Source: JAFDVL01 sp043736395
GTDB taxonomy: Bacteria; Acidobacteriota; Blastocatellia; RBC074
Length of the DNA: 19,917 nucleotides
Reading direction: 5' to 3'
Assembly: GCA_043736395.1 (NCBI GenBank)
Contig: JAYTCQ010000167.1
Coordinates: 1-19,917 of the forward strand
This document shows, in pieces, positions 1 to 8,900 of this stretch. The stretch's first letter is position 1. Each line of letters opens with the position of its first letter. Below the pieces are notes generated by a model. It worked only from the letters and a program-made list of their open reading frames with translations. It was not told the origin of the DNA and did not search any database. A program made the translations under genes and the position numbers.

Positions 1-1
1 T

Positions 2-1318
2 GTAAACATAGGTACGGGAAACGGTTCCTACTTCACCGAAGCGCACCGCTGGGCGGACGATTCGATTAAGCCAATTGCACCAACAAATCTAAGCGGCGAT
101 GTTCTCGAAGATGTCGTCGGCAAGAAATTTGTGTTTCGTGATGGCTGGAATCGAACGAGTAATTATTTGTTGCTGAATTATCGAGACGAAGGCGATGGCG
201 GTTTGCTGGCGCGTGATTCGCTGCGCAATACGCTCTCGGTTGAAGAAGAAAAAATGCACCACGGACATGCGGATGAAAACAGTATTTCATTGTTGATGAG
301 CGGCGGCTCGGTGTTACTTCACGATGGCGGCTATCGTCCTGATGTACCAAGCGGCCCTTCTGGCGAATGGCGTTCCGATTTTTATCACAACCGTGTCGTA
401 GCCCGTAAAAACAAGCGTTCGAAAGAGCAGGGACTTTTTGAATTTTTGCAGAACTCCGGAGCGTATCACAAAGTGCATACGCAGAAAATTGATTTTCAAA
501 AATTCCGTGACGTAGATTACAGCCGCTCCCGCGTCGTGGATGAAGAGATGGGCTATCAATCAGATCGCGTGATTACGTGGGTACGCGACAAAAATTATTG
601 GATCGTTGTAGATGGAATTAAGACGCTGCGCAGCGATTGGTTTACGTTCACAAATCTTTGGCATACGCGAAATATTTTGAATCAAACGGCGAATTCATTC
701 GATACATTTTACGATCAAATTCAGACGGATAAATTACCCGATACGAAATCGTTGTTGATCCATTTTCCGGAAAATACCTTCGGCAAGCAAATCGGGACGT
801 ACAAAGAAACGCGCCATTTTCAGGACGAAACCGCGATGTTCCAAACAGTGTCGAGCTTTTATAAAACAGGCGATACGGAATATTTCGTGACGATTTTAGT
901 TCCGCACGATAAAGGCAAAGACGCGAGCGCACAGCTTCCAAACTTCAAGTTGCTCGACACCGAAAAACAGGGACGAGCCGTAGCCCTTGAAATCACCGAA
1001 GGCGCAACAAAATCAATGCTCTGCGTGAAGCTGGATTTAGAAATGGATTTAGCGCGAGAAAATGTCAGACCACGATTTCAATATAATTTAGGCAAAGTGA
1101 AATACGGCGAATTTGAGACGGATGCTGGATTTATGTATGCGAAAATCGCCGATGGAAAGGTGTCGTATTCCGCCACAACGATGACGAAAATTTTGTATAA
1201 AGATCAGGTTTTAATGGAATCATTGCCGAACACTTTCGGGCTGCAATTGGATGGTGCGGCTCCGCGAACTGGATTTGCGAAGTGGAGGAAGTGGGAAGAT
1301 CAATTGCCCGTGAGGTAA
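2..1318 (+). CDS. Heparinase II/III-like polysaccharide lyase, C-terminal part (5' end outside window)
   Basis: The reading frame is open from the first bases of the window to a TAA at 1316-1318, so this is the 3' portion (about 438 codons) of a longer gene. A GTG at 131 is in frame, but coding clearly continues upstream of it. Around window codons 84-116 lies an HHGHADENS stretch followed by a run of the type S-x-L-L-M-S-G-G-S-V-L-L-H-D-G-G-Y. This is the hallmark of the heparinase II/III C-terminal beta-sandwich domain (catalytic/metal His in HxHAD, then a buried glycine-rich strand ending DxGxY). The rest is beta-rich, as expected. Known family members cleave acidic polysaccharides by beta-elimination in the periplasm. 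The N-terminal alpha/alpha toroid and any signal peptide lie outside the window, so substrate and export cannot be judged. The next gene encodes a TonB receptor, which fits a glycan-use neighbourhood. Confidence 0.7.
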   Translation, partial: VNIGTGNGSYFTEAHRWADDSIKPIAPTNLSGDVLEDVVGKKFVFRDGWNRTSNYLLLNYRDEGDGGLLARDSLRNTLSVEEEKMHHGHADENSISLLMSGGSVLLHDGGYRPDVPSGPSGEWRSDFYHNRVVARKNKRSKEQGLFEFLQNSGAYHKVHTQKIDFQKFRDVDYSRSRVVDEEMGYQSDRVITWVRDKNYWIVVDGIKTLRSDWFTFTNLWHTRNILNQTANSFDTFYDQIQTDKLPDTKSLLIHFPENTFGKQIGTYKETRHFQDETAMFQTVSSFYKTGDTEYFVTILVPHDKGKDASAQLPNFKLLDTEKQGRAVALEITEGATKSMLCVKLDLEMDLARENVRPRFQYNLGKVKYGEFETDAGFMYAKIADGKVSYSATTMTKILYKDQVLMESLPNTFGLQLDGAAPRTGFAKWRKWEDQLPVR

Positions 1319-1371
1319 ATCATTTAAAAAATGGATTGTGACAATATTTTAGAAATTATTCGGCTGTAAAC

Positions 1372-1403
1372 CAAGTGCATTTTGAGAAGCGTATATGCAC
1401 TTG
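1372..1403. repeat. Perfect 9-bp inverted repeat downstream of the lyase gene
   Basis: CAAGTGCAT (1372-1380) is the exact reverse complement of ATGCACTTG (1395-1403), with 14 nt between the arms. It lies 53 nt past the lyase stop codon and about 43 nt upstream of the proposed -35 box of the TonB receptor gene. No T-run follows directly, so a classical intrinsic terminator is doubtful. It could equally be an operator or a weak hairpin protecting the 3' end of the lyase mRNA. Confidence 0.35.
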
Positions 1404-1406
1404 AAA

Positions 1407-1494
1407 ATAAGTAATATTTTGTCTTACCAATTAATCATATCCAGCTTGACAAGGATGTAATACTTACCTACATTCAGCCAGTATAAGTAATATT
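1407..1494 (+). repeat. 12-bp direct repeats bracketing the TonB receptor promoter
   Basis: ATAAGTAATATT occurs exactly at 1407-1418 and again at 1483-1494, 76 bp apart. The inner hexamer GTAATA is also present a third time at 1457-1462, and CTTACC occurs at 1423-1428 and 1463-1468. One copy lies upstream of and one downstream of the proposed promoter at 1446-1474. This is the arrangement expected of paired operators for a looping regulator, but the region is AT-rich and chance is not excluded. Confidence 0.4.
1446..1474 (+). promoter_or_regulatory. Candidate sigma70-type promoter for the TonB receptor gene
   Basis: A perfect TTGACA (-35, 1446-1451) is separated by 17 nt from TACATT (-10, 1469-1474, 4 of 6 matches). 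It would give a 5' leader of roughly 95 nt before the ATG at 1576. A GAGG ribosome-binding site at 1565-1568 sits 7 nt upstream of that ATG. The 257-nt gap 1319-1575 contains no credible gene; apart from this promoter and the repeats listed here, nothing else is recognised in it. Confidence 0.45.
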
Positions 1495-1575
1495 CATAGA
1501 TCATTGCAATTCTCTAGTAAATTGCACTCCTAGCTTAACTGGATTTACAGTAACGTCTATCAACGAGGTAAAGTT

Positions 1576-4500
1576 ATGAGAATTTTCCGACATGTAATCA
1601 TTCTAAGTGCAGTGTTGTTGCTAAGCGCCACTGGTGCATTTGCACAGTTGGATAAAGGCTCGCTATCAGGTGCTGTGACTGATGGTAGCGGAGCAATTAT
1701 TTCAGGTGCGAAGGTGACAGTGACAAGTGCCAGAACGGGCGTTTCAGTGGAAACAGTTAGTACTTCAACTGGCTTGTATGTTTTCCCGAATTTAGACCCA
1801 GCAATATATACGCTTGTCATTGAGCAGGCTGGTTTTAAAAAAGTATCGAAATCGAATATCGTCGTTTCAATTTCTAACCGGAGTGTGGCGGACGTTCAAC
1901 TTGAAGTTGGTGATGTTACGCAAACAGTAACGATCACTGATGAATCGCCCCAATTACAAACTGTAACGAGCGAAATCGGGACTACCTTTTCCCCGAAGCT
2001 TTTTAATGATGTACCGATTTCAGCCGGGGGGCTTCGTAACCCTGAAGCATTCATCGGATTCCAGCCTGGCGTTGTCAATGGCGCAGGAGCCGAAGGCGGT
2101 ATCTCCGGTGGCGCGCGTCGTTCCAAAGAAATTTTGATTGATGGTGCAAATGCCACCAATCCTGAATCCGGCGGTGTCGCATTTAACGGATTGCCCTCAG
2201 TTGAATCCTTAGGCGAATTCAAACTCATCAATAACACTTTTGCGGCGGAGTATGGTCGTACCGGGGGCGGGATTGAATCGTTCTCGACGAAATCGGGCGG
2301 AAATCAGTATCACGGTACGGTCTATGATTTTCACACTTCCAGTGCCTTGAGCGCGGCGAACTGGGCGACGAAGGCAGGTACAGTTGGTACAACGCCAGCA
2401 CGTAAGCCACCGACCCACGGCAACAATTACGGATTTGCTTTTGGTGGTCCGATTTTTTTACCCAAGAAGGTATTTGGCCCATTAGGTGGATATAACGAAA
2501 ACAAGGATAAAACCTTCTTTCATTTTACAACGGATAATTTCCGTAATAGCTCCTCCTCAGCAGCCTTCTACAATCTGCCGACGGCGAAGCAGCGTCTGGG
2601 GGATTTTTCAGAATCAACACGTTTGATTTATGACCCGCGAACTGGATTACCTTTCCCGGGAAACGTAATCCCTTCAAATCGGTTTAGTAACGTCAGTAGG
2701 AACATCCTTGCACTGCTGCCAGCACCGACCAACAGTAGTTTGCAGCAAAACTATTTAGGAACCTTGAATGTTGCAAATAAGCAGGATTCATGGAGTCTGA
2801 AACTTAATCACAATTTTTCAACTAACCACCTTCTTAGTTTTTATTACACGCGTCAATTTCTAGGACAGATCATTGATGGTCCTTTACCTTCTCCTTTACT
2901 TGGTGCGAACCGAAATGCTGTCAGCGCAAATCGTCCGATCTTTATCCGCATGGGTTACGATTGGGTTTTGACGCCTCAGATGAACCTTCATCTTTCGTAT
3001 GGTATTACTAAGCTTCGCCAGTATTTTGATAACCAGAGTGTGGGTCAAGGCTGGCCTGAAAAACTTGGATTAAAGGGCGTAGAGATTGGTGAGGCCAGCG
3101 CGTTTCCGGTTGTTAGGTTTACAGACGCTCGATACTTAAATATCGCTGATACTAATGGTCCGAAAACGAAGGGAACCCAATTCAATTTAACCGATCATGT
3201 TCGGGCGGATTTAAACTGGGTACGTGGTAACTTTACATGGAAATTCGGCGTGGATAAACGCTGGATGAGAACAACTGGCGAAAAACTTCCTTCCGGCAAC
3301 TTCGATGATGCTGGAGTTCAAGGAGACTTTAGCTTTTCACCTTTCCAAACTGCTTTAAGTACAGCAACAAGTACGACTGGTGATTCCTTTGCCAGTTTCT
3401 TATTGGGTGGTGCGGATAGTGCATCACGTAACTTCAATGGTCCCGGCATCGCCGCGAAGTTTGGTTACAACGCTGCTTATTTACAAACTGACTGGAGAGT
3501 TCGCCCGAATCTAACGCTCAATATAGGATTCCGCTACGAAATTCCTGAAGCTCGGTCTACTGATCCTGATGCATTTACTTCGTTCGATCCAACTCTGACT
3601 GATCCTCGGTCTGGATTAAAAGGAGCCTTGGCGTTCGCGGGTGAAGGTGCAGGGCGTACTGGTAAGCGTCGTTTTGCTGATACTGACTATTCGTCATTCG
3701 GACCGCGTCTAGGATTAGCTTGGTCATTAGGTAATAAAACAGTGCTACGTGCGGGTTATGGAATTTACTACGCTGCCGGAAACGGTCTGACGGGTGGATT
3801 CTGCATTCGTTGTACGACTGGTTTTGCCAGTACTGCTGCGGTTGCTAAGGCTAATCCAACGGCTGCTGCGCTAAATTGGGACAATGGCTTTGTGCCGTCT
3901 TCAAATTTTATTCCGCCACCTTCAATCAGCCCTTCAGCTGGAAACGCGACGGATGATATTTGGTATATTGATCCCAAGTCAGGAACAGCACCACGCTTCC
4001 AAAACTGGAGCTTGAGTCTGCAACGTGAATTGCCCTTTAAGTTTGTGTTTGAAGCGGCTTATATTGGAAACCGTGGTACACGACTTTCTGCCAGCCACTT
4101 CTCACTCAACTTACTTGACCCTAAGTTTTATTCACTTGGCACATTACTCAATTCAAGAATTGATGATGCGGCTGTAGTGACAGCTGGCTATAAAGTACCT
4201 TATGCCAACTTTATTGCGGATTGGGGAGCGGGAGCTACTCTTGCCCGTGCTTTGCGTCCATATCCACATATTCAGGGACCAATCAATAATGAATATAATC
4301 CAGTAGGAAGCTCCTGGTACGATTCATTACAGTTGAAACTGGATCGTCGGTTTGGCAATTTGTATACTGAATTTAATTACACCTATTCGCGGAATTTGAC
4401 AAATGCGTCAGGTTCGCAAACCTCAGGTGATTCTGGTAATCGTAATCCAAAAACTGATCGCTCAATCCCAACTCTTGGCGAAGCGGGAGTTTTAGCCTTT

Positions 4501-5133
4501 GAAAAGAGTTACAGCTACATAGATGTTCCTCATATTTTTAATGGTGTTGTGTCGCTCGATTTGCCTTTCGGACACGGCAAGAAGTTTTTGAGTGGCAATG
4601 CCTTTGCTGATAAGATTCTTGGTGGCTGGACAGCATCATTCGCAGGTAATTATACCTCTGGAGCATTGTTGTTGTTGAATGCACCAAATACCTATCCACA
4701 ATGGGGCTTCGCCTACGGTCGAAAGCGTGTAAACATTGTTCAGGGGGCTGCGATTCAGACTGGAATTGCTCGTAAAGATCTTGACCCTCGCGATATTTCC
4801 AAGCGTTGGTTAAATACGAATTTCTTCACAATTCCTGGACCATTTGAATTAGGGAACGCGCCAACGTATTTGTTCAATTTACGCGATGCCAACGCTTATA
4901 ATGACAACTTCGGGTTGATCAAACGTACGCGCATCACTGAAACAGTTAATTTTGAAATTCGCGCTGAATTTTTCAATATTTTCAATCGTACGAATTTCGG
5001 AGTGACTGCTGGACTCGCAGCAGCACCTAGACCAAACGTTCTGGATACCGCCGCAACTGGACGGTTTGGAGTCGCGAACGGTGCTCGTACGGGACCAAGA
5101 TCGGGACAAATGGCAGTCAAGATCAACTTCTAA
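1576..5133 (+). CDS. TonB-dependent outer-membrane receptor with carboxypeptidase-regulatory-like N-terminal domain (Oar-like)
   Basis: The 1185-residue protein starts with a clear Sec signal peptide (residues 1-23, hydrophobic core ending AFA before Gln24). Residues about 27-115 form a carboxypeptidase-D-regulatory-like beta-sandwich (GxVTDGSGAxISGAKVTVT, then a G-x-Y-x-F-x-x-L-x-P-x-x-Y-x-L pattern). A plug-like region follows (about 120-240, including an ILIDGANATNP stretch), and then a long beta-barrel with many alternating aromatic strands. The last residue is Phe in a KINF ending, typical of barrel proteins recognised by the BAM machinery. The length and domain order match the very large Oar/SusC-like receptors that are numerous in Acidobacteria. 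The family imports bulky substrates using TonB energy; the ligand is unknown, though the adjacent lyase suggests a glycan. No separate SusD-like gene is present. The gene is bounded by its own promoter region and a strong terminator, so it is probably monocistronic. Confidence 0.92.
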   Translation: MRIFRHVIILSAVLLLSATGAFAQLDKGSLSGAVTDGSGAIISGAKVTVTSARTGVSVETVSTSTGLYVFPNLDPAIYTLVIEQAGFKKVSKSNIVVSISNRSVADVQLEVGDVTQTVTITDESPQLQTVTSEIGTTFSPKLFNDVPISAGGLRNPEAFIGFQPGVVNGAGAEGGISGGARRSKEILIDGANATNPESGGVAFNGLPSVESLGEFKLINNTFAAEYGRTGGGIESFSTKSGGNQYHGTVYDFHTSSALSAANWATKAGTVGTTPARKPPTHGNNYGFAFGGPIFLPKKVFGPLGGYNENKDKTFFHFTTDNFRNSSSSAAFYNLPTAKQRLGDFSESTRLIYDPRTGLPFPGNVIPSNRFSNVSRNILALLPAPTNSSLQQNYLGTLNVANKQDSWSLKLNHNFSTNHLLSFYYTRQFLGQIIDGPLPSPLLGANRNAVSANRPIFIRMGYDWVLTPQMNLHLSYGITKLRQYFDNQSVGQGWPEKLGLKGVEIGEASAFPVVRFTDARYLNIADTNGPKTKGTQFNLTDHVRADLNWVRGNFTWKFGVDKRWMRTTGEKLPSGNFDDAGVQGDFSFSPFQTALSTATSTTGDSFASFLLGGADSASRNFNGPGIAAKFGYNAAYLQTDWRVRPNLTLNIGFRYEIPEARSTDPDAFTSFDPTLTDPRSGLKGALAFAGEGAGRTGKRRFADTDYSSFGPRLGLAWSLGNKTVLRAGYGIYYAAGNGLTGGFCIRCTTGFASTAAVAKANPTAAALNWDNGFVPSSNFIPPPSISPSAGNATDDIWYIDPKSGTAPRFQNWSLSLQRELPFKFVFEAAYIGNRGTRLSASHFSLNLLDPKFYSLGTLLNSRIDDAAVVTAGYKVPYANFIADWGAGATLARALRPYPHIQGPINNEYNPVGSSWYDSLQLKLDRRFGNLYTEFNYTYSRNLTNASGSQTSGDSGNRNPKTDRSIPTLGEAGVLAFEKSYSYIDVPHIFNGVVSLDLPFGHGKKFLSGNAFADKILGGWTASFAGNYTSGALLLLNAPNTYPQWGFAYGRKRVNIVQGAAIQTGIARKDLDPRDISKRWLNTNFFTIPGPFELGNAPTYLFNLRDANAYNDNFGLIKRTRITETVNFEIRAEFFNIFNRTNFGVTAGLAAAPRPNVLDTAATGRFGVANGARTGPRSGQMAVKINF

Positions 5134-5156
5134 ACTGGTATTAGTTTTACCTTTTA

Positions 5157-5198
5157 CGCCTGTCTGTCGTTTATCGCGGCAGGCAGGCGTTTATTTTT
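5157..5198 (+). terminator. Intrinsic terminator after the TonB receptor gene
   Basis: A 13-bp stem pairs 5157-5169 with 5177-5189 (eleven Watson-Crick pairs plus two G-U pairs in RNA), closed by a 7-nt loop. It is followed by a T-rich tract at 5190-5198. It starts 24 nt after the TAA stop, ideal for rho-independent termination of the receptor transcript. Confidence 0.85.
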
Positions 5199-5222
5199 CT
5201 CAGAAACGGTGTGGAATAATTT

Positions 5223-5251
5223 TTGGCGTGGTGTAGTTTTTAGGCTACAAT
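5223..5251 (+). promoter_or_regulatory. Candidate promoter of the toxin-antitoxin operon
   Basis: TTGGCG (5223-5228) lies 17 nt upstream of TACAAT (5246-5251), a good -35/-10 pair located just after the terminator. The transcript would begin about 10 nt before the toxin start codon, leaving a very short leader with GGAG at 5258-5261. In this TA family the antitoxin commonly represses such a promoter; no obvious operator palindrome was seen. Confidence 0.5.
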
Positions 5252-5267
5252 GGGAATGGAGTAATGA

Positions 5268-5606
5268 ATGTTTGATGGACAGCCTCAGCTTGTTGAATTC
5301 TATGAGACGCTTGAAGGTTCACGACCCGTACAGGAATGGTTGGAGATTCTTGATTCACGTACTGATACACGGATTACGGCACGAATTGAGCGGCTTCAAT
5401 TAGGAAATCCTGGAGATTACAAATCTGTCGGCAGTGGTGTTTACGAAATGCGGATTGACTTTGGTCCTGGTTATCGAGTGTATTTTGCATTGTCTGGTAT
5501 TTCGATTGTCCTTCTGCTTTGTGGAGGTAGCAAAAAGACGCAACAAGCAGATATTGAAACAGCCTACGAATATTGGTCAGAATACAAAAAAAGGAATAAA
5601 TTATGA
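5268..5606 (+). CDS. RelE/HigB-superfamily toxin of a type II toxin-antitoxin pair (addiction module killer type)
   Basis: This 112-residue basic protein has the pattern of the HI1419-like 'addiction module killer' family in the RelE/ParE superfamily: an N-terminal amphipathic helix, a central R-I-x-R-I-x-R-L-Q-L-G-N-x-G-D-Y segment (about 39-52), then the conserved core strands YEMRID, GYRVYF and LLLCGGSKK followed by a helix with DIETAYEYW. Family members are usually ribosome-dependent mRNA interferases acting in the cytosol; that activity is inferred, not visible here. The start at 5268 is chosen for the GGAG six nucleotides upstream and the typical family length. Its TGA overlaps the antitoxin ATG (ATGA at 5603-5606), so the two are translationally coupled. 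The toxin-first order is the higBA order. Confidence 0.85.
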   Translation: MFDGQPQLVEFYETLEGSRPVQEWLEILDSRTDTRITARIERLQLGNPGDYKSVGSGVYEMRIDFGPGYRVYFALSGISIVLLLCGGSKKTQQADIETAYEYWSEYKKRNKL

Positions 5607-5908
5607 GACAAGGTGCTAAGTCATGGAATGAGTTGCTAATGAGCAAACTTGCAAAGTCCGAAGAATATTCTATCGAATATCTCAATGCTTGTTTGGATGA
5701 AAACGATCCTGCTTTGTTGCTCAAGGCTTTGCGGCAAGTCGCAGAGGCGCGAGGTGGAATTGGCGATCTCGCTAAAAAATCCGGACTCAATCGTGAAAGC
5801 CTTTATCGAATGTTATCAGAGAATGGAAACCCTACGATTTATAGTTTGAATGAAGTGCTGGATGCGCTCGGAATGCAGATTCAATTTGCTCCCAAAAAAG
5901 CGGCTTGA
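5603..5908 (+). CDS. Helix-turn-helix antitoxin of the same toxin-antitoxin pair
   Basis: The 101-residue product matches the HI1420-like 'addiction module antidote' family. An N-terminal segment ends in YLNACLDENDPALLLKALR, and a helix-turn-helix follows (about residues 50-80: GDLAKKSGLNRESLYRMLS, then NPTIYSLNEVLDALG). It is expected to bind and neutralise the toxin and to bind the operon promoter. The coupled start at 5603 overlaps the toxin stop. An internal ATG at 5639 would give a product beginning MSKLAKSEEY, closer to the usual N-terminus of the family, so the true protein may lack the first 12 residues. P1 begins 49 nt downstream. Confidence 0.85.
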   Translation: MRQGAKSWNELLMSKLAKSEEYSIEYLNACLDENDPALLLKALRQVAEARGGIGDLAKKSGLNRESLYRMLSENGNPTIYSLNEVLDALGMQIQFAPKKAA

Positions 5909-5957
5909 AAAGCCTGCGTTAGAAGTTCACGTCGTCATAAATCTTTGAGAGTTTTTT

Positions 5958-8900
5958 ATGAAACAAAAATTATTTATCATCGCTTGTCTGTCCCTGGCAC
6001 TTATTGTTGTCCATCGGGAAACAGTAGTGAACGCGCAACAACAAATTGATTTCAATCGCGACATCAAACCGATCTTCGATGCGAATTGCGTTAGTTGTCA
6101 TGGCGCGAAAAAAGCGGCGGGACAGCTCCGTTTGGATAATAAAACAGCGGCGATGCGCGGCGGATTCAGTGGTGCTGTAATTTTGCCGAATGACAGCAAA
6201 GGCTCGATTTTATTGAGTAGAATCATCGGCGGCGATGGACAGGCACAAATGCCAATGGGCGGCGATCCGCTGACGGCTGCACAAATTGATTTAATAAAAA
6301 AATGGATTGACGGCGGCGCAGTGTGGCCGGAAGACTCATCACTCATTACTCAAAACTCATCACTAACTTCCGATCATTGGGCGTATAAAAAAATCTCTAA
6401 GCCCGCAATTCCATCGGTGAAAAATTCTTCGTGGATTCGCAATCCGATAGACAATTTTATTTTGGCTCGTCTCGAGAAAGAAGGGATGAAACCTGCGCCG
6501 GAAGCTGCCAAGGAAACGCTCCTGCGTCGTGTCTCATTTGATCTCATCGGGCTGCCGCCCAGCGTCAAAGAGATTGATGATTTTCTTGCGGACAATTCAC
6601 CGAACGCTTATGAAAAAGTTGTAGATCGTCTGCTGGCTTCCAAACATTACGGCGAACGTTGGGCGCGTCCGTGGCTGGATTTGGCGAGGTACGCTGATTC
6701 TAACGGCTACGAAAAAGACAACCTCCGCGTGATGTGGAAGTATCGCGATTGGGTCATCAATGCGCTTAATGATGATATGCCGTTCGATCAATTTACGATT
6801 GAACAACTCGCCGGAGATATGTTGCCGAATCCGACGAATGAGCAATTGATTGCCACGGGATTTCATCGCAATACACTGATTAATCAGGAAGGTGGAATTG
6901 ATCCCGAAGAGGCAAGATTTGAGATTTTAGTAGATCGTGTGAATACGACTTCGACCGTATGGCTAGGCTCGACGATGGGCTGTGCGCAATGCCACAACCA
7001 CAAATACGATCCAATTTCGCAGAAGGATTTTTACCGGATGTATGCGTTCTATAACTCTTCGCAGTGGGAATATGGATTTCAAGGCGAAGGGATGGACGAC
7101 ACTACGCGCTGGGTGAAGGAGCCGATTCTGGATTTGCCTTCGCCGGTGCAAGACGCAAAACGCAAAAAATTAGATGATGAAATCACGGCGATCAAAGACA
7201 AATTAAAAACGTCTACACCAGAGCTGGAAGCCGCGCAAAGATTATGGGAACGCGCGATGGCAGACGAATCAAAACGCTGGGAAGCATTGAAGCCCGTCGA
7301 GGTGAAATCCACGAATGGAACTGCGCTGAATATTTTGCCGGATGATTCTGTATTGGCTTCGGGGGCGAATCCTGAATCTGACACGTACTTGATTTCTACG
7401 CGGACAAATCTCAAAAATATTTCTGCCATTCGCCTTGAAGCGATGACCGATCCAAGCCTGCCGCAAAACGGCCCTGGACGTGATCCGTACGGCAATTTTT
7501 TGATGACTGGAATCGAAGTCGAAATCACAAACGCGAATGGAAAAAATCCGCAACTTGTGACTTTCAAAACCGCCAAGGTGGACAATCAAACCGGTAAGAT
7601 TGATGTGAAAAAATTCTTTACGAAAGATGGCGATAACCAACCCGTAGATAAACCCGAAGGCTGGCAGGTTAATGTCACTTCTGACATTAAGCGCGTCAAC
7701 CGCAATGCCGTCTTTATTGCCGAAAAACCGTTTAGCGGTTCGAACTTAACGATTAAAATCAAGCACTCCGCCGGATCAGTTGGGCAGGGAATCGGGCGGA
7801 TTCGGTTGTCAGCGATGAACGGCAAAGAGCCGGAAAAAATTACGATAGTATCGGCTACGCTGAAGCCGGTTTTATTAATGCCTGTCACAGAACGAACCCC
7901 AAAACAAATTAAAGATTTGGGGACGCTGTACCGAAATGTTGCGCCCGAATTAAAAGCGGATCGTGATCGTTTGACGATGCTCCAAAAAGAATTGAAAGAC
8001 TTGGGAATCGTCACGGCGCTCGTGATGGGTGAAAAACCAAGCAACGAAAAACCATCCGCCGCACTTAGAAATCGCGGAAGTTTTTTAAGTCCCGGCGAAA
8101 AAGTTTTTGCGGATGTTCCATCGTTTTTACCGAAGATGGGAAGTGATGTTCCTGTGAACCGTTACGGCTTAGCGAAGTGGTTGGTGAGCGATGAAAATCC
8201 ATTGACGGCACGCGTTGCAGTCAATCGTTTTTGGGAACAATTTTTCGGACGCGGCATCGTGCTGACGTCCGAAGATTTCGGCACCCAAGGTGAAGCTCCA
8301 TCGCATCCGGAGTTGTTGGATTGGATGGCAGCCGCGTTCCGCGATGGGATTTCGGATTTGGGATTTTGGAATGCGGATCAGAAGAAAGCTGAGGCATCCC
8401 CGCAATCCGCAATCCACAATCCGCAATCGAATGCATGGAGTATGAAAGCGCTTCACAAACTCATCGTCACTTCTGCAACCTACCGCCAATCATCGGCTCT
8501 TTCTCCGCAATCCGAAATCCAAACTCCGCATTCGAGCGATGATCCTTACAATCGCCTACTCGCCCGTGGCCCGCGCTTTCGTGTCGAAGCGGAAATGGTA
8601 CGTGATTTAGGCTTGGCGGCGAGTGGATTATTAAGTCGAAAAATTGGCGGGAAAAGTGTTTTCCCTGTGCAACCGGAAGGGATTTGGAAAAGTCCGTACA
8701 GCAGCGAAAAATGGACGACGAGCAACGGTGAAGATCGTTATCGCCGCAGCCTCTATACGTTCATTCGCCGCACGGCTCCGTTTCCGCAAATGGTGACGTT
8801 CGATGGCACAAGCCGCGAATCCTGTACGGTGCGTCGTGTACGCACGAATACACCGTTGCAAGCGTTAACGATGCTCAACGACGAAGGCGCGATGGAAAAC

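Noticed and set aside
5209..5403. Small ORF upstream of and overlapping the toxin
   Set aside because: It is in a different frame, shows no family features, and runs through the TA promoter and the toxin coding sequence.
8401..8428. Short regular repeats considered as a CRISPR remnant
   Set aside because: Units are 7 bp, contiguous and without spacers, and lie inside a coding sequence; no cas genes are present.
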